Below are positions 1-15,306 of a stretch of 64,000 nucleotides of DNA, one piece after another. The position numbers were made by a program, and so were the translations under genes. The DNA comes from Primula veris (taxonomy: Eukaryota; Streptophyta; Magnoliopsida; Ericales; Primulaceae): contig OY821742.1 in the NCBI GenBank assembly GCA_963682055.1, forward strand, positions 2,751,816-2,815,815. The letters run 5' to 3'. Numbering within the stretch: position 1 is the first letter of the stretch; each line of letters opens with the position of its first letter. The notes under the pieces were generated by a model. The model was not told the DNA's origin and did no database searches. It saw only the letters and a program-made list of their open reading frames with translations.

Positions 1-66
1 ATTTGTCAATTACTCCATACAATTTTTGAATGGGAACTTTGTAAATGACTTGTTCAGCGACAATTA
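1..66. repeat. Left edge of duplicated block, split by copia insertion
   Basis: These bases match 52255-52320 almost exactly. There the sequence runs straight on into the sequence that here resumes at 6693. The two halves are separated here by the copia insertion 67-6692. The last five bases (62-66, aatta) are the left target-site duplication. Confidence 0.85.
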
Positions 67-601
67 TGTTGGGTACGTTGTAAATAAATACAATAATTTC
101 TACGGAAAAGAAATGGACAAATAAACAGAAAATGGTTTCCTCAAATATATAAATATCAATTACAAGATTTAACATAAAATAATGTAAATGATACCGAAAT
201 GGACTAAAGTCCGAGACGAGGTAACTGCAAGCAGTTTCCCTTAAACGATATTTGCCCCGCCACCTCTGCTTCTGGCTACATGGGGCACTTCATTCCCAAG
301 GTACAACGTCTATCACATGTGACTCGGCGGAAACGGCACCGAGCCACGGTCGGGCCGTTGGTGGTGCGTACTCTCTCTCTATATGTATGCATGTGTGTAT
401 GTGTGTGAATGTGTATATGATGTATGTATTTTCTTGTCTTGAAAAAAGTGTCCTAATGTTACAAGACCATTTTTCCTTTTAACCTTGTCTTTGTAACATC
501 TTTTACCAATTAAAAGACCCACATAAATGGGGGAATAAATGGTTTTTTATAACCACAAACTTAATAGCATTCACTCCATAAAACCATAAGTTTTTCCAAC
601 A
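67..601 (-). repeat. LTR of copia element 1 (3' LTR in element orientation)
   Basis: 535 bp, TG...CA ends. It contains an alternating TG/TA-rich stretch at about 372-430. Its middle (about 215-365) resembles the LTR of copia element 2 (around 19140-19290), so the two elements belong to related families. Confidence 0.9.
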
Positions 602-3400
602 ATCCCCCACATGAATGCGATCTAAAACATGCAACGTGCAACTAAATGCAATCGAGAGAACCACGAGAATTCACTGCATAAGGACAGGTAGCGCGCGCCT
701 TGAACCTGCCATAGTGATGTAAAATCTGATATGCTACTATTGGGTAGCCTTAAAGCCTTGAACCCTTTAGCGTTTGTGCATACCAGGGTAATACTCACAC
801 AATGTCCTCTCTACACCACTTACTAAGCCCTTTGGTTATTGTCCATATTTGGCCCTGGACTGCCTTGGCAAATTCAACCGAGTGCTCTAGTGATTTAGCC
901 CTAGATCATCACATAGTATCGGCCATACACACTCGTTATAGGTGATTTTCAAGTCAAGGGTGTCCTGACTCACCCCACTCGACCTTCGAGATACTTGATT
1001 CATTAAGAGCCTCATGCTCACCCTTAAAATGGTACAGGTCTATCACTCTTTCATCATAGAAATGGGCTGAGAACTTATGTTCTCGAGTGCTTTGTTCGGT
1101 TACCCGCACAATTCAGTTTCCCATTGAACCCGAGACTGAAGTTTACAGTTCAGGTTGGGTTACCTATGCGAAGGTTTCCAATTTATTGGGCTTCAAACCC
1201 CATTTCCCTCGATGATGCTTCAACTCCTCTACGAGTCAAGCATTTTGTATATGGATCCGCATTATTATCCTTAGACCTTGCAAAGTCTATGGATACCATA
1301 ATTTTTGCTAGCAATTCCTCTTACGGATTTGTGTCTCCGACGAATATGTCATGACTTTGTCGGGACTTTCCATTATACAAATTATTCTGATCCCGTTTAA
1401 TAACTGACTGACTGCAGCAGTACACGTTTATTGCGGGAACAGATTTTAGCCACTTGGAATACCTTCCAAGACTTCTCAGCCAAACTGCCTCTTCTGTAGC
1501 TTGATTCAACGTTATGAATTCTAACTCTACAGTTTCTCCAACTATGCAGGTCTATTTTACAGACCTCCATAAGACTGCAACCTCTTTAAGTACAAACATA
1601 TCCACTAATGGACCTTGTACTGTTAAAGTTCGAGATTCACTTGGTATCTAAATACCCTCCAAACATTTTGGACATCTCGTATAACACAGTTCATGATTGG
1701 CAGTATACCTCATGTATCTGAGAAGCCTCATTGGCAAACCTACTCGGTATGCTCACTGAGTTGGCTATATCTGGTCTAGTGCAGTTCTTGACGCACAAGA
1801 GACTACATATGATAAGTTAGGTGTTTGTTTTAGTCTATATAGTGACTTAACAAGTTTTTGCACCTTGACTTACTTTACACGGAACCAAGACCCAATGGGT
1901 TGTTCCTAATTCTCTAGATCTCCATTTATAAAACACATGTTCTCATTAATTAATGATGCGTCCTTTTATAGAGATTAGAGTATAGACATTAAAATTATCA
2001 AAACCGTCAGTTTACTTAAAGTAATTGACTTTATTTCTCACGTGCCTATCAACCTCATTGTTGATGGCATCTTCCCATATACACATTATATGGAAAACAT
2101 TGATTATTTCAATGTCGTCGATTCACCTTCACTCATGAAGGTCAAGGGATAAATGAAGTTTCATTACTTACCATTTTACCATGCCGAGGCACTTCATCTT
2201 CCTTACAAGATTCACTTTCCCACTTTTCCAGCACCGTTTGAGTGTTCACTTGTCTTGGGTAGCGTAATGCTTTGAACCCTCAACGTATTGGTCACACTCG
2301 CCAGGCGTTAGAGTTTTGCAGAAAACTTCTCTTTTAGAAAGTATGCTTCTCGGGCATAGAACAATGTTCTATATGCACTTTAAAGCCATATGCCTTATGC
2401 ACTAGAAACCGATCAGCACTATATTTTGTGCTTATCCGATGAACACACAATCTACCATTTTCGATCCTATCCAAATCCTTCAAGGAACAAGATTGAGACC
2501 TTTCTTAGGTAGCACCAAACTTTCACGAACTTATAGTCAGGCACCATGCCTTCTATAATTCTGACTGTTTGGTCCAACTTCCTAAGCGATAGTTTGTTCA
2601 ACACATAGCTTGCGGAAAGCTCACTTCCCGTACAAATTCAGAGTTTAATCCTGAACTTATCAAAATGATATTCATCGTTTAAGAACTACATTTTTGCTCG
2701 AGAGCATAATAAGTCGTTCTTTAACGATTGGTGTCATTCCATCAACACAATTATGTGAACGGTGTCTCATATTCACCGTTTCAATCACACTGATCATGTA
2801 TTCATATCCATGTGAATATACCATTTCGGAACTAGTTAGACAATATCTAACACTTCCAAAAATAGTCTATCATTTAATGATTAACACTTGATCATTGGAT
2901 TAAAGTTGGTAGATTAACACAACAGAACACCCATGATTAAACATGTTTTCTGACAAGCCTTAATCCTCAACAATAGAATTCACGTATTCATTCTTACTTG
3001 AATGAATATCTCGACTGATTTGTCTTTACTTCTCATCAAGTAGACATATCAGTATTTAGTACAACCCTTCTTGATTTGCACTCATCTCAAATGCATCAAA
3101 CCATTAGGTTATGTACTCCGTTCGAAACTTCGAACTGAAGACTTAGCAATACATTGCTTCGAACACAAACTCATATTTGTGTTTCAATTTAAATAATAGA
3201 TTTAGAAAAATAAAACATTTATGGTTTTATATTTTCATGACCTAATATATCATGTCAAATCAGTGACTTAGTTGAATAACTCAACATGTCATTATTGACC
3301 ACAAGAGTATCGACTAAAATGCTCATTTTGAACAAATAGTCACTCATGTATTGCCACAAACAAGCAAGCTTATCACAATTTGATCCTAGTGTTTTGGCTA
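602..3400 (-). pseudogene. Decayed copia pol remains in element 1
   Basis: The first ~580 bases match the region between pol stop and polypurine tract of copia element 2 (23223-23780). Beyond that, pieces of RNase H (1321-1509, with recognisable TEEA.WLRSL and YNGKSR motifs), RT (around 1840-1920), the RT/integrase linker (around 2050-2150) and integrase/pre-integrase (around 2640-3290) follow in the same order as in element 2. They are separated by deletions; the part of RT holding YVDD is among what is missing, and stops and frameshifts are scattered throughout. It cannot encode a working polyprotein. Confidence 0.8.
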
Positions 3401-6156
3401 CCGAAAGGCTACTGCCCTTTAGGTTTCAAAACCACTAGTCATGATTCAGATTTGTATGCTTGCACTTGTTAGTGGATTTCCAAACGTTTAAAATGTTTCC
3501 ACACATTAACGCCCCCACAGTTATGCATTCCCTTTGTCCTCACTCAGAACATGCACACTATTATAGAGAAACTTAATCGATTTCAATGTGGTAAATGAAA
3601 CGATATCATTTATTTCAGACGTTTTAAGTCCATACCACTGAACCGTTAGGTTTTCTCCCACTCGCCCGTAGGCGCTTTTGGGTATGTTTAGATTCTCGAT
3701 CTACATGATCGATGGGTTACCCCCACATTTGTGGGACCCTCGGGGTTCTCCCCCAATAATAGTAATATAATATTACTAAATCATTATTCTCAATAATAGC
3801 AAGCTCAACATATTCACAATATGTTTTACTAACAAATTAATAAGATGTTAATTTCAACAAATTATTAAATGTTTTTCCAACAAATAAATAAGATGTTAAT
3901 TTTAACAAATTATTAAATGTTCTTTCAGCAAATTAATAAGATAATATTTCAACAAATAATAAATTAGCCGATATTTGTTTATTCTTAAAATAAACTCAAC
4001 GACCATTTATAGTTTGTTAATCATCAAATTATTTGCTCTTGGATGAATCAAGTCGGTTATTAAATAACCTTTCATCCAAATATGTAACCGATTCGTCATT
4101 GCAATTCGTAGATAGCTAATAAAGCTTTCCATAAATGCCAACAACGACTGCCGTTACAATAATTTATAACTCTCCAAATTAAATTGCGATTAATCACAAT
4201 TAATAAGAAGTTATAAATAATCGTCATTAATCTCATTAATGATTACCGTTACAAATTTTGTAACCCTCCAAATTAAATTGCAATAAATCACAATTAATAA
4301 GGACATCAACCATTATATCACCACATTAGTGTTTTTAATAATGGTGATTTCGAATTTGTAACCTCCGTCATTAATATGCACTCATGCAAAATTAATAGGA
4401 GTTACACCGGCACCCACAATGTTCTGGTCAGTTCCAGCACCCACTGTGTTCCGGACATTTCCCGCAGGAAACTGTTTGTTATCTCAAATAACAAACACGC
4501 ACAATCTAATTTCAAAAAATGAAACTAAAACTCCTCCTTCGCAAACACCAAATTTCTATAACCACGCATGGTTTCAAGAAACTGATTTTGCAAGAGTATT
4601 CTAGTTCATTCCCGAAAAAGATTATCAAATTCTGAAAGATTTATTCAACCGTAAACACCAGATAAATCTGATTTTACAAAGAATAATCTCAGAATTTGAA
4701 CCAGTTCTGTCGTAAGCCCCAAATTCCGAAAAATCAGAAAATGGTTTTACAAGAACTATTTCGAAACCAGTTCTGTCGTAATCCCCAATTTAATGGCTTT
4801 TACTAGAACTGTTTCGAATAATCACCAATCCTTCAATTCCATGGTAGAGATCCATATCTACACAAATACTCATTGGAAATTGTTAGTATTTATGAAAATA
4901 TTAAACATGTATAAATACACTAACAATATAATGTAGTCTTTAATCAGATTACTCGTAAAATCTAATATAGGAAAAATGTTTCACTATAATATAATCCACA
5001 TAACTCATTATACTAATAATCAAGCACATTGAATTAAAATTCTAGCCCATGCGTTTTAAATACCACAATAACAGAATGTAACTTATAGAGCATTTAATTA
5101 CCCGTTTCAGTTTTTACTACGAAATAACTCATAATTAAGTAGTACTCAAACTAAACGTGTATTAATACTTAATACATGTAACACATAAAAATGCCTTCGG
5201 AAATCTGGAATTATAAGGTTACAGAAACTATCATTTCTAACTCCACAAAGTTCTATGCTTACAACATAAACTAATTGTACAGAACCTAGCTTAAAAAACT
5301 GATATAGAAATGTGTTGGATTAATCTCCTTTCCAGTAAATTATTACTAAATAGTAGGTTACATCAAATGTAAAATTACCACACCACCATAATACCAAACG
5401 CCATGTAGTGTACTGTCCACATTGACATGGTGGAATTTATAATAAAGTATTCTTCAGAGTTTTTTCAGCAAGAAAGAGTTATATATCTTTACAAGCAAAA
5501 GAACAATTCCTAATAACGAATTTTGTAAACCGCGTGCGTTCGCCTGTTTGCAATAAATATATAAAAAAGAAATAGAATAACTTAACAGTTAACAAGGATG
5601 AATGAACACCAAACTTATTACACTGTAAATGTTTCTAAAAATATTTTTCTAAACAAATTTCAGAGGCATGCCAAACATTGTCTAAGTAAACAACCTTAGG
5701 AATGTTTACTACAATCATGAAATTTCACTGAAACTAAAAATTATAGTTATAACTCAATCATAATCTCAAATTAACAAGCATGTAAGTGGCCATAACAAGT
5801 TATTCCAAAAGTACCACTGAAACAAACGGCCACACGCCATCTCTTATCATGCATGTCCACCAACATAATATATAGTGTAAAGCAAATCACACATAATACA
5901 AGCAAGAGTAAATCACTGCTCATAAAGGAGGGTTTAAAACCAGAGAAAAGGATTTTCATGAAATCCCAAAAAGGTAAAACAACAACAACCGCTTTTTACA
6001 ATACAAGCGGAAATACCAATTTCTCAAAAACCAAAGTTTATTAGAAAATGTTTTTTCCAAAAAAAAAACCGACTTAGCTACGGAAATAATTTTCTGTTTA
6101 TCCAAACACCAAAATTATTGTATTAACGTACGAAACATAAAAATATCGTTTAAGAT
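3401..6156. other. AT-rich non-coding interior of element 1
   Basis: No similarity to gag is recognisable where gag should be. Short blocks such as caacaaattaataagatgtt repeat locally at about 3825-3960, and related atgattaccgtt-type phrases recur at 4130-4390. The remainder looks like unconstrained AT-rich sequence. Just inside the right LTR the minus strand reads ATCTTAAACGATA, resembling the same position in copia element 2. Confidence 0.6.
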
Positions 6157-6692
6157 TGTTGGGTACGTTGTAAATAAATACAATAATTTCTACGGAAAAG
6201 AAATGGACAAATAAACAGAAAATGGTTTCCTCAAATATATAAATATCAATTACAAGATTTAACATAAAATAATGTAAATGATACCGAAATGGACTAAAGT
6301 CCGAGACGAGGTAACTGCAAGCAGTTTCCCTTAAACGATATTTGCCCCGCCACCTCTGCTTCTGGCTACATGGGGCACTTCGTTCCCAAGGTACAACGTC
6401 TATCACATGTGACTCGGCGGAAACGGCACCGAGCCACGGTCGGGCCGTTGGTGGTGCGGTACTCTCTCTCTATATGTATGCATGTGTGTATGTGTGTGAA
6501 TGTGTATATGATGTATGTATTTTCTTGTCTTGAAAAAAGTGTCCTAATGTTACAAGACCATTTTTCCTTTTAACCTTGTCTTTGTAACATCTTTTACCAA
6601 TTAAAAGACCCACATAAATGGGGGAATAAATAGTTTTTTATAACCACAAACTTAATAGCATTCATTCCATAAAACCATAAGTTTTTCCAACA
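6157..6692 (-). repeat. LTR of copia element 1 (5' LTR in element orientation)
   Basis: 536 bp, differing from 67-601 by three substitutions and one extra G in the ggtgcggtac stretch. It is followed by the right target duplication aatta at 6693-6697. Confidence 0.92.
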
Positions 6693-6904
6693 AATTAAAC
6701 TTGTAAGTGATGTAACCAATTAAAATCTAGTGAAATTCCAGTAAAACCAAAATTGTAAACCAATTTATCTTTTTTTTTGTTTTTTTTACATAAGATAGGT
6801 ACCCCCGGTTACCTTTTGTATGTTGTTGGAAGAATTGTGATTTTTTTTTGGCATAAAATTAGAAAATATGTGGTTACATGTCTTTTTCCCAAAAATAAAT
6901 ATAG

Positions 6905-7003
6905 AATATCATAGGTTGGTGTGGAAATGGTTTTCACTACTGTATCATTTTGTGTGAGTATGTAAATGGAACTGTGCTTGGGATTTGGTTGAGATCTAAA
7001 ACA
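6905..7003 (+). pseudogene. MAGO 3'UTR relic
   Basis: Matches the sequence just after the MAGO stop codon (about 21833-21928), including ggtgtggaaatggtt and gtgcttgggatt. No MAGO coding exon remains here. It shows that a MAGO copy once stood upstream of the RLP relic, repeating the MAGO-RLP-GDH order of the rest of the window. Confidence 0.75.
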
Positions 7004-7179
7004 TTAATATTGATTTTGAGTGTCTAAATGACCTACGTGACTCATTTTTCACTTGATAAATCTCTTGTTAACTTTAACAAGTGTTTTATAGAGTGATACC
7101 CACAAAATATCATGTCATCATTTATATGTTGTTTTATAGGTTCAGTACATTAAATTATCTGTTTTTAATGATTTCAAAA

Positions 7180-7560
7180 TTTTCAATTTAGATATCACAC
7201 TATAATAACTTTCCAATTTAGGTACCACCGTCTAAATAAATCACGGAATCATGTCACGTGATATATGACAAATATTAATTTGAAAGTCTAATTTGACAAT
7301 TTTGCATAAAAATATGTCATCGTATAAAAACGTTTCTCCCAATTTCACACATAACACAAATTTGGATTATATGCTAATTTTTTTTATGTGTGAAATTGGG
7401 GAAAAAGTTTTTCTAGGATGACATATTTTTGTGCAAAATTGTCAAATTAGTTTATCAAATTAATGTTTGTCAAATGTCACGTGACATAATTCCATGATTT
7501 ATTTAGACGGTGGTACCTAAATTGAAAAGTTATTATAGTGTGGTACCTAAATTTAAAAAT
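7180..7560. mobile_element. Fold-back MITE with long inverted arms
   Basis: Two arms of about 160-170 bp (roughly 7186-7345 and 7385-7550) are imperfect inverted repeats around a short centre near 7365. For example aggtaccaccgtctaaat on the left is mirrored by atttagacggtggtacct on the right, and both arms carry gtcacgtga. No coding capacity. Long inverted ends would fit a Mutator-type or fold-back MITE, but no target duplication was resolved. A second copy lies at 52805-53215. Confidence 0.75.
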
Positions 7561-7831
7561 TTAAAAAGTGGATATTCAAATCGTTAACAGCACTATAGTT
7601 TGGTGTACTTAAATGTATTTTTTTTCCTCATTTATAGCTAGTCTAACGTATACAATTTTGGTGCTTTTTTATTCCATTTCTAATATGTGACCTTAGAGGA
7701 TGAGTTATGTACACCAATGTAGTTGCTCTTATATAGGTCATTCACCAACATGAATAAATCTTATAATCCATATGTACCATTTGTTCTGTATTAATAAAGC
7801 AAAACTTTATGTAATACTAAAAAGATTTACT

Positions 7832-7900
7832 AAGAACCAAGGGACCTATCAGAACCCAAAAACCAACTATGAATTCAATTGTAATACTGTCAATAATTAA
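7832..7900 (-). pseudogene. Receptor-like protein gene relic (C-terminal membrane region)
   Basis: About 65 bases match 34340-34405, the part of the RLP gene coding for the transmembrane segment (shared: gggacctatcagaaccc). The rest of the gene is gone. The same relic, further eroded, lies at 53472-53516. Confidence 0.75.
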
Positions 7901-8062
7901 TGTAACAGTATTGAGCATCAAAGTTGAAAGAAATACTAAATAAAATCATAATCATTATATTACATATCTAGTGAGTATATATAAATTAACTTCATAGTGG
8001 TTCCTACTTAGTATGACTGGCTTACAGACGTACACCAGGACTTGGGTCTTTGGTCAAGGTCA

Positions 8063-8243
8063 CACTATAAAATAATGTTTGATTTATTTAGAGTCAAAAG
8101 CTGTCAGAAGTCTGTCACTAATTTAAAAATCTGTCACAAATCTGTCGCAAATTGACTAAACTGTCACAAAAACCGTCGCTAATAAGCTCGTAACAAAAAA
8201 TACCGTCACTAATCCCGTCGTTATTTGAGTATTTTTTTTAGTG
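8063..8243. mobile_element. CACTA-type MITE with TCA target duplication
   Basis: 181 bp starting CACTATAAAA and ending TTTTTTAGTG. The interior is full of short subterminal motifs (ctgtcac, ctgtcgc, ccgtcac). It is flanked by the 3-bp duplication tca (8060-8062, 8244-8246). 3-bp duplications and CACTA ends are characteristic of the CACTA (En/Spm) superfamily. The matching empty site is at 51456-51485 and a second filled copy is at 53681-53873. No transposase, so non-autonomous. Confidence 0.88.
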
Positions 8244-8315
8244 TCAATGCCTTTTTCGAAAGCTTTGGGAAAAAAATTCATTCCATATATTTATATTCTA
8301 TTCTGCAACTAGTAC

Positions 8316-8560
8316 TTAGGGATGACACAAAAATCTAATCCCATCTGATCCGGTCCGATCCATCGGATTTTGGATTTGTTTTTTCTCGGATCGGATTTTA
8401 TTGCAAAAATATTCCCAAAATAACTGAACCATACCCAAACCTAAATGATCCTGGATTGGTTTCAGATCCGATTTTTTTATATTATTATTATATATTTCAG
8501 TGTTTAAGGAAGTTTCCTCTTTATTTTTTAAAACCAATAAATTACGACAAAGATGACATA
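8316..8560. repeat. ggatccgatcc-rich dispersed repeat
   Basis: Begins tagggatgacacaaaaat and contains nested gatccg/cggatc inverted words. It is repeated at 53938-54180. The phrase and the inverted words look like a hAT-type MITE, but I could not define both ends. Confidence 0.45.
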
Positions 8561-9109
8561 GGGGACCGTTAATTTTTTTTTTTTAGTACAATAACCAATA
8601 AACGGTATAAAAAAAACTGGAGTTTAAAACTTATTTGACTTGTCCATTGATCTAAAAAGTTAAACGTTGACTTTTTTTTGTTAGTACAATAAATATAAAC
8701 GGTATAAAAAACCAAACAAACTTGAAGATTAAACCTTAGAATTTTTCTATATAAAAAAATAAAAATAAAATTGAGGATGGCGGTGACACCCCCTTCCCCC
8801 TAGTTCTGCCTCTGTCTATGCCAATCTAGTTTGAAATATAAACATTATAGCATTGATAAAAAATTATCTAGTTTGAGATATTATAATTAGATTATTAAGA
8901 GAGCAAAATTATCTTGTGGAAACTGGAAAATCAAGCCTTTGTTTGGTGGCAGAATATATATTTTACCTGTAACTTTAATATGTGTTCTTGTTTATTTGGA
9001 TATAAGTTGGATGCTAGTGCTGTCACTTTCACTTTCAATCATCTCATTAAATGAGAAAATGAGTCTTTATTTTCAAGTGACTATTAAATAAAACCAAACG
9101 AAACCCAAT

Positions 9110-9790
9110 ATCCGGTTATGTTCAGTTTATGAACTAAAATCCTTGTTTATGTTCAGTTTATATTTATTTAAATACGAACGAACATTTGACGACATGAACC
9201 GAACATTTGACGAGCCGAACACGAGTTGTTCGTGAACATCTAATTTCTTCCAAAACATTCAATAATTAATAATTGAAAAAAATGTATTTTTCATTCTTTT
9301 TAAATTTATCATATATTCCTGTATTGTTAAATAGGATAAAATAGTTCACATATAATTTTAAGTTTATATATTGTATAAATTATTTTTTACATATGTATGA
9401 TTATTTTAACGAGTTGAACATTTAACGATAAAATCGGTGAATATATTTATAGTATGATGATATAAATTAACATAATAAGTTCAAAATAATACAAACATAT
9501 CATTTATATCATGTGATATTAGTTTTTGTTACATCACTAATAGATTTAGTTTTTATTTTATCAAATTTTATATATAGTTGCACGAACACGAGATTAGACG
9601 AACCGAACAGAGGCATGTTCATGTTCAGTTCACTTAATAGACGAACACTATATTTTTGTTCATTCTCGTGATTCATTTATAAATGAACCAACATGAACCG
9701 AATATTAACCGAGCCGAACACAAACGATTTCATAAACAACTCATCTCGTTTACGGTAATACTCGTCTATCAAGTGGCCAAATAGACTCTG
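9110..9790. repeat. gaacatgaaccg-rich fold-back repeat
   Basis: Both ends carry many gaac-atgaaccgaac and cgagccgaacac words with their reverse complements (gttcatgttc, gttcgtgaac) around an AT-rich centre. The same structure recurs at 54735-55420. It resembles a non-autonomous fold-back DNA transposon; exact termini not resolved. Confidence 0.6.
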
Positions 9791-9877
9791 TAAAATTAAC
9801 TTCATAGTTGGTCCGACATTAGTATGAGTGGTTCGCCAATAGAGACAAGTACTTGTTTATATTTATATACTATTGAA

Positions 9878-11870
9878 TTAAATTGGAAACAGTTCCCATC
9901 AAATCCAACTTTCTACATAGACTAGTAAAACGAATGAGTTATTGTGGCCCATAGGATAATGAGACTAGTTATTGCGCTTGAATAATATTTCATCTATTTC
10001 TATTTAACTGTCCATTACAAAAGTTGATAATATAGTTCAAATGTTAAATTTTATGATTAAATTTTAAAAAAATTCATTTTAACAATTTTAATATAAGTTA
10101 TAAGCCGGTCAAAATTGCACGTAATTTCGTAATGAACAATTAAATGGGAACGGACGGAATAAATTGCAACCGAGTGTCTTTAGAACAGTTCCCATCAAAT
10201 CCAACTTTCCACATAAACTAGTAAAACGAATGAGTTATTGTGGCCCATAGGATAATGAGACTAGTTATTGCGCTTGAATAATATTTCATCTATTTCTATT
10301 TAACTGTCCATTACAAAAGTTGATAATATAGTTTAAATGTTAAATTTTATGATTAAATTTTAAAAAAATTCATTTTAACAATTTTAATATAAGTTATAAG
10401 CCGGTTAAAATTGCACGTAATTTCGTAATGAACAATTAAATGGGAACGGACGGAATAAATTGCAACCGAGTGTCTTTAGAACAGTTCCCATCAAATCCAA
10501 CTTTCCACATAGACTAGTAAAACGAATGAGTTATTGTGGCCCATAGGATAATGAGACTAGTTATTGCGCTTGAATAATATTTCATCCATTTCTATTTAAC
10601 TGTCCATTACGAAAGTTGATAATATAGTTCAAATGTTAAATTTTATGATTAAATTTTAAAAAAAATTCATTTTAACAATTTTAATATAAGTTATAACCCG
10701 GTCAAAATTGCACATAGTTTCGTAATGGACATTTAAATGAGAACGAATAGTAAATTGCAACCGAGTGTCTTTAGAACAGTTCCCATCAAAACCAACTTTC
10801 CACAGAGACTAGTAAAAGGACTGAGTTATTGTGGGCCATAGTATAATGAGACTAATTATTGCGCTTGAATAATACTTTATCCGTTTCTATTTAATTGTCC
10901 ATTACGAAAATTGATAATATAGTTCAAATATTAAATTTTATGATCAAATTTTAAAAAAATTCATTTTAACAATTTTAATATAAGTTATAACCCGATCAAA
11001 ATTGCACATAGTTTCGTAATAGACATTTAAATGAGAACGAACGTAGTAAATTGCAACCGAGTGTCTTTAGAACAGTTCCCATCAAATCCAACTTTCCACA
11101 TAGACTAGTAAAACGACTGAGTTATTGTGGCCCATAGGATAATGAGAATACTTATTGAGCTTGAATAATACTTTATTCGTTATTATTTAATTGTTAATTA
11201 TAAAAATACGTGTAATTTTAACCGGCCAAGAACTTGTATCAAAATTGTCGGAATGAAAATTTTCAAAAGTTGATAATATAGTTCAAATGTTAAATTTTAT
11301 GATTAAATTTCAAAAAAATTCATTTCGACAATTTTGATATAATTTATAAGACGGTCAAAATTGCACATAGTTTCGTAATGGATAATTAAATAGGAACGAA
11401 CGGAGTAAATTGCAACCGAGTGTCTTTAGAACAGTTCCCATCAAAGCCAACTTTCCACAAAGACTAGTAAAATGATTGAGTTATTGTGGCCCATAGGATA
11501 ATGAGACTACTAATTGTGCTTGAATAATAATTTCTCTGTTCCTATTTAATTGTCCATTATGAAACTACGTGCAATTCTGACCGGCCAAGAACTTGTATCA
11601 AAATTGTCGGAATGAAAATTTTCAAAAGTTAAATCATATAGTTCAAATGTTAAATTTTATGATTAAATTTTAAAAAAATTCATTTCGATAATTTTGATAT
11701 AAATTATAAACGAGTCAAAATTGCACATAGTTTCGTAGACGGAGTAAATTGCAACCGAGTGTCTTTAGAACAGTTCCCATCAAAGCCAACTTTCCCCAGA
11801 GACTAGTAAAATGATTGAGTTATTGTGGCCCATAGGATAATGAGACTACTTATTGCGCTTGAATAATAAG
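9878..11870. repeat. MITE-bearing tandem repeat, about seven units
   Basis: Units begin with ttgcaaccgagtgtcttta at 10164, 10460, 10755, 11051, 11410 and 11749, with a partial first unit near 9881. Spacing is about 295 bp, rising to 359 and 339 where an extra ~60 bp (gaacttgtatcaaaattg) is present. Each full unit is a ~115-bp flank followed by a ~180-bp MITE with inverted ends (aactgtccattac... and ...cgtaatggacaatt) and a gaacggacgga edge like Stowaway-type ends. Four units occur at 55514-56570. A related single flank without the MITE is at 37905-37990. Confidence 0.82.
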
Positions 11871-12481
11871 CTACAAAAAATAGTAACTACTCCCATTTTA
11901 ATAAAAAATTGATCAAAAGCAAGTTTTTTTTTTATTGTATTACGATTGAAATCATAAAAGAATAACGTTTCAATCCATTCCTTCCCATATCAGTGGGAAA
12001 AAAAATCATATAATCATTCATTCCCATTTAAAGTTAATGCTTGTCCACATGCATATATACATTTACATGAAGGCAAGGTGCTTTAAAATGAAATTGGAAA
12101 CAAAATACTACTAATTTATCTGAATAAAATGATCAAATGATAAACCATTTACTAGTGTGAGTAATAGGAGAAAGAGAAAGAAAGGCATATATGTCTAAAT
12201 TGGAAACTTATTACTGTGTTGTGAACTAAATTAGATAATTCATCCTATTTTTAAATGCAGCTTCTGAACTCCAGCCAGACACTTCTCGTTATTGGAATTT
12301 ATCAGTTTTCTTTATCAGAAATTCTGGAACACGGTTATTGTAACTTTATCCAGTTTGTGAAAATGTAAAAGAAAAGTCTATATGAGTACAATTTCACAAT
12401 CTGTGATGAGTTGGTAAACCTTTCTTGAAAGTAAAAAAACAAATTGAAAAAGACACTATGGGAGCGTCTGTTTTTATTTAA
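11871..12481. other. Intergenic, 3' flank of GDH
   Basis: No gene seen. Matches 38020-38643 closely (poly-A/T-rich, then tccagacacttctcgttat), so it belongs to the duplicated GDH 3' flank. Confidence 0.6.

Positions 12482-15306
<2,825 letters not shown>

Larger units (their letters stand above)
67..6692 (-). mobile_element. Non-autonomous Ty1/copia LTR retrotransposon
   Basis: Two LTRs (67-601 and 6157-6692) begin TGTTGG and end CCAACA. They differ at only four places (three substitutions and one indel). The whole is flanked by a perfect 5-bp target duplication aatta (62-66 and 6693-6697). The paralogous block at about 52.3 kb carries the uninterrupted site. Inside the left LTR the sequence atcccccacatg is the reverse complement of a polypurine tract, so the element reads on the minus strand. 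The interior aligns in patches with the minus-strand copia pol at 23.2-26.4 kb but is full of stops and deletions, and no long reading frame survives. Near-identical LTRs around a decayed interior suggest recent movement using proteins from another element. Confidence 0.93.
6693..12480. repeat. Segmental duplication block, copy R1
   Basis: Colinear with 52315-56900 over nearly its whole length. Both copies carry, in order, a MAGO 3'UTR relic, a fold-back MITE, a receptor-like-protein relic, a CACTA MITE, a ggatccgatcc-rich repeat, a gaacatgaaccg-rich fold-back and a MITE-bearing tandem repeat. The last parts (from about 11870) also match 37990-38640. There is no protein-coding gene in this block. 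Confidence 0.88.

Noticed and set aside
9878..11870. Regularly spaced repeats considered as a CRISPR-like array
   Set aside because: Plant genomic context, unit length near 300 bp, and the spacing sequence is itself repeated.
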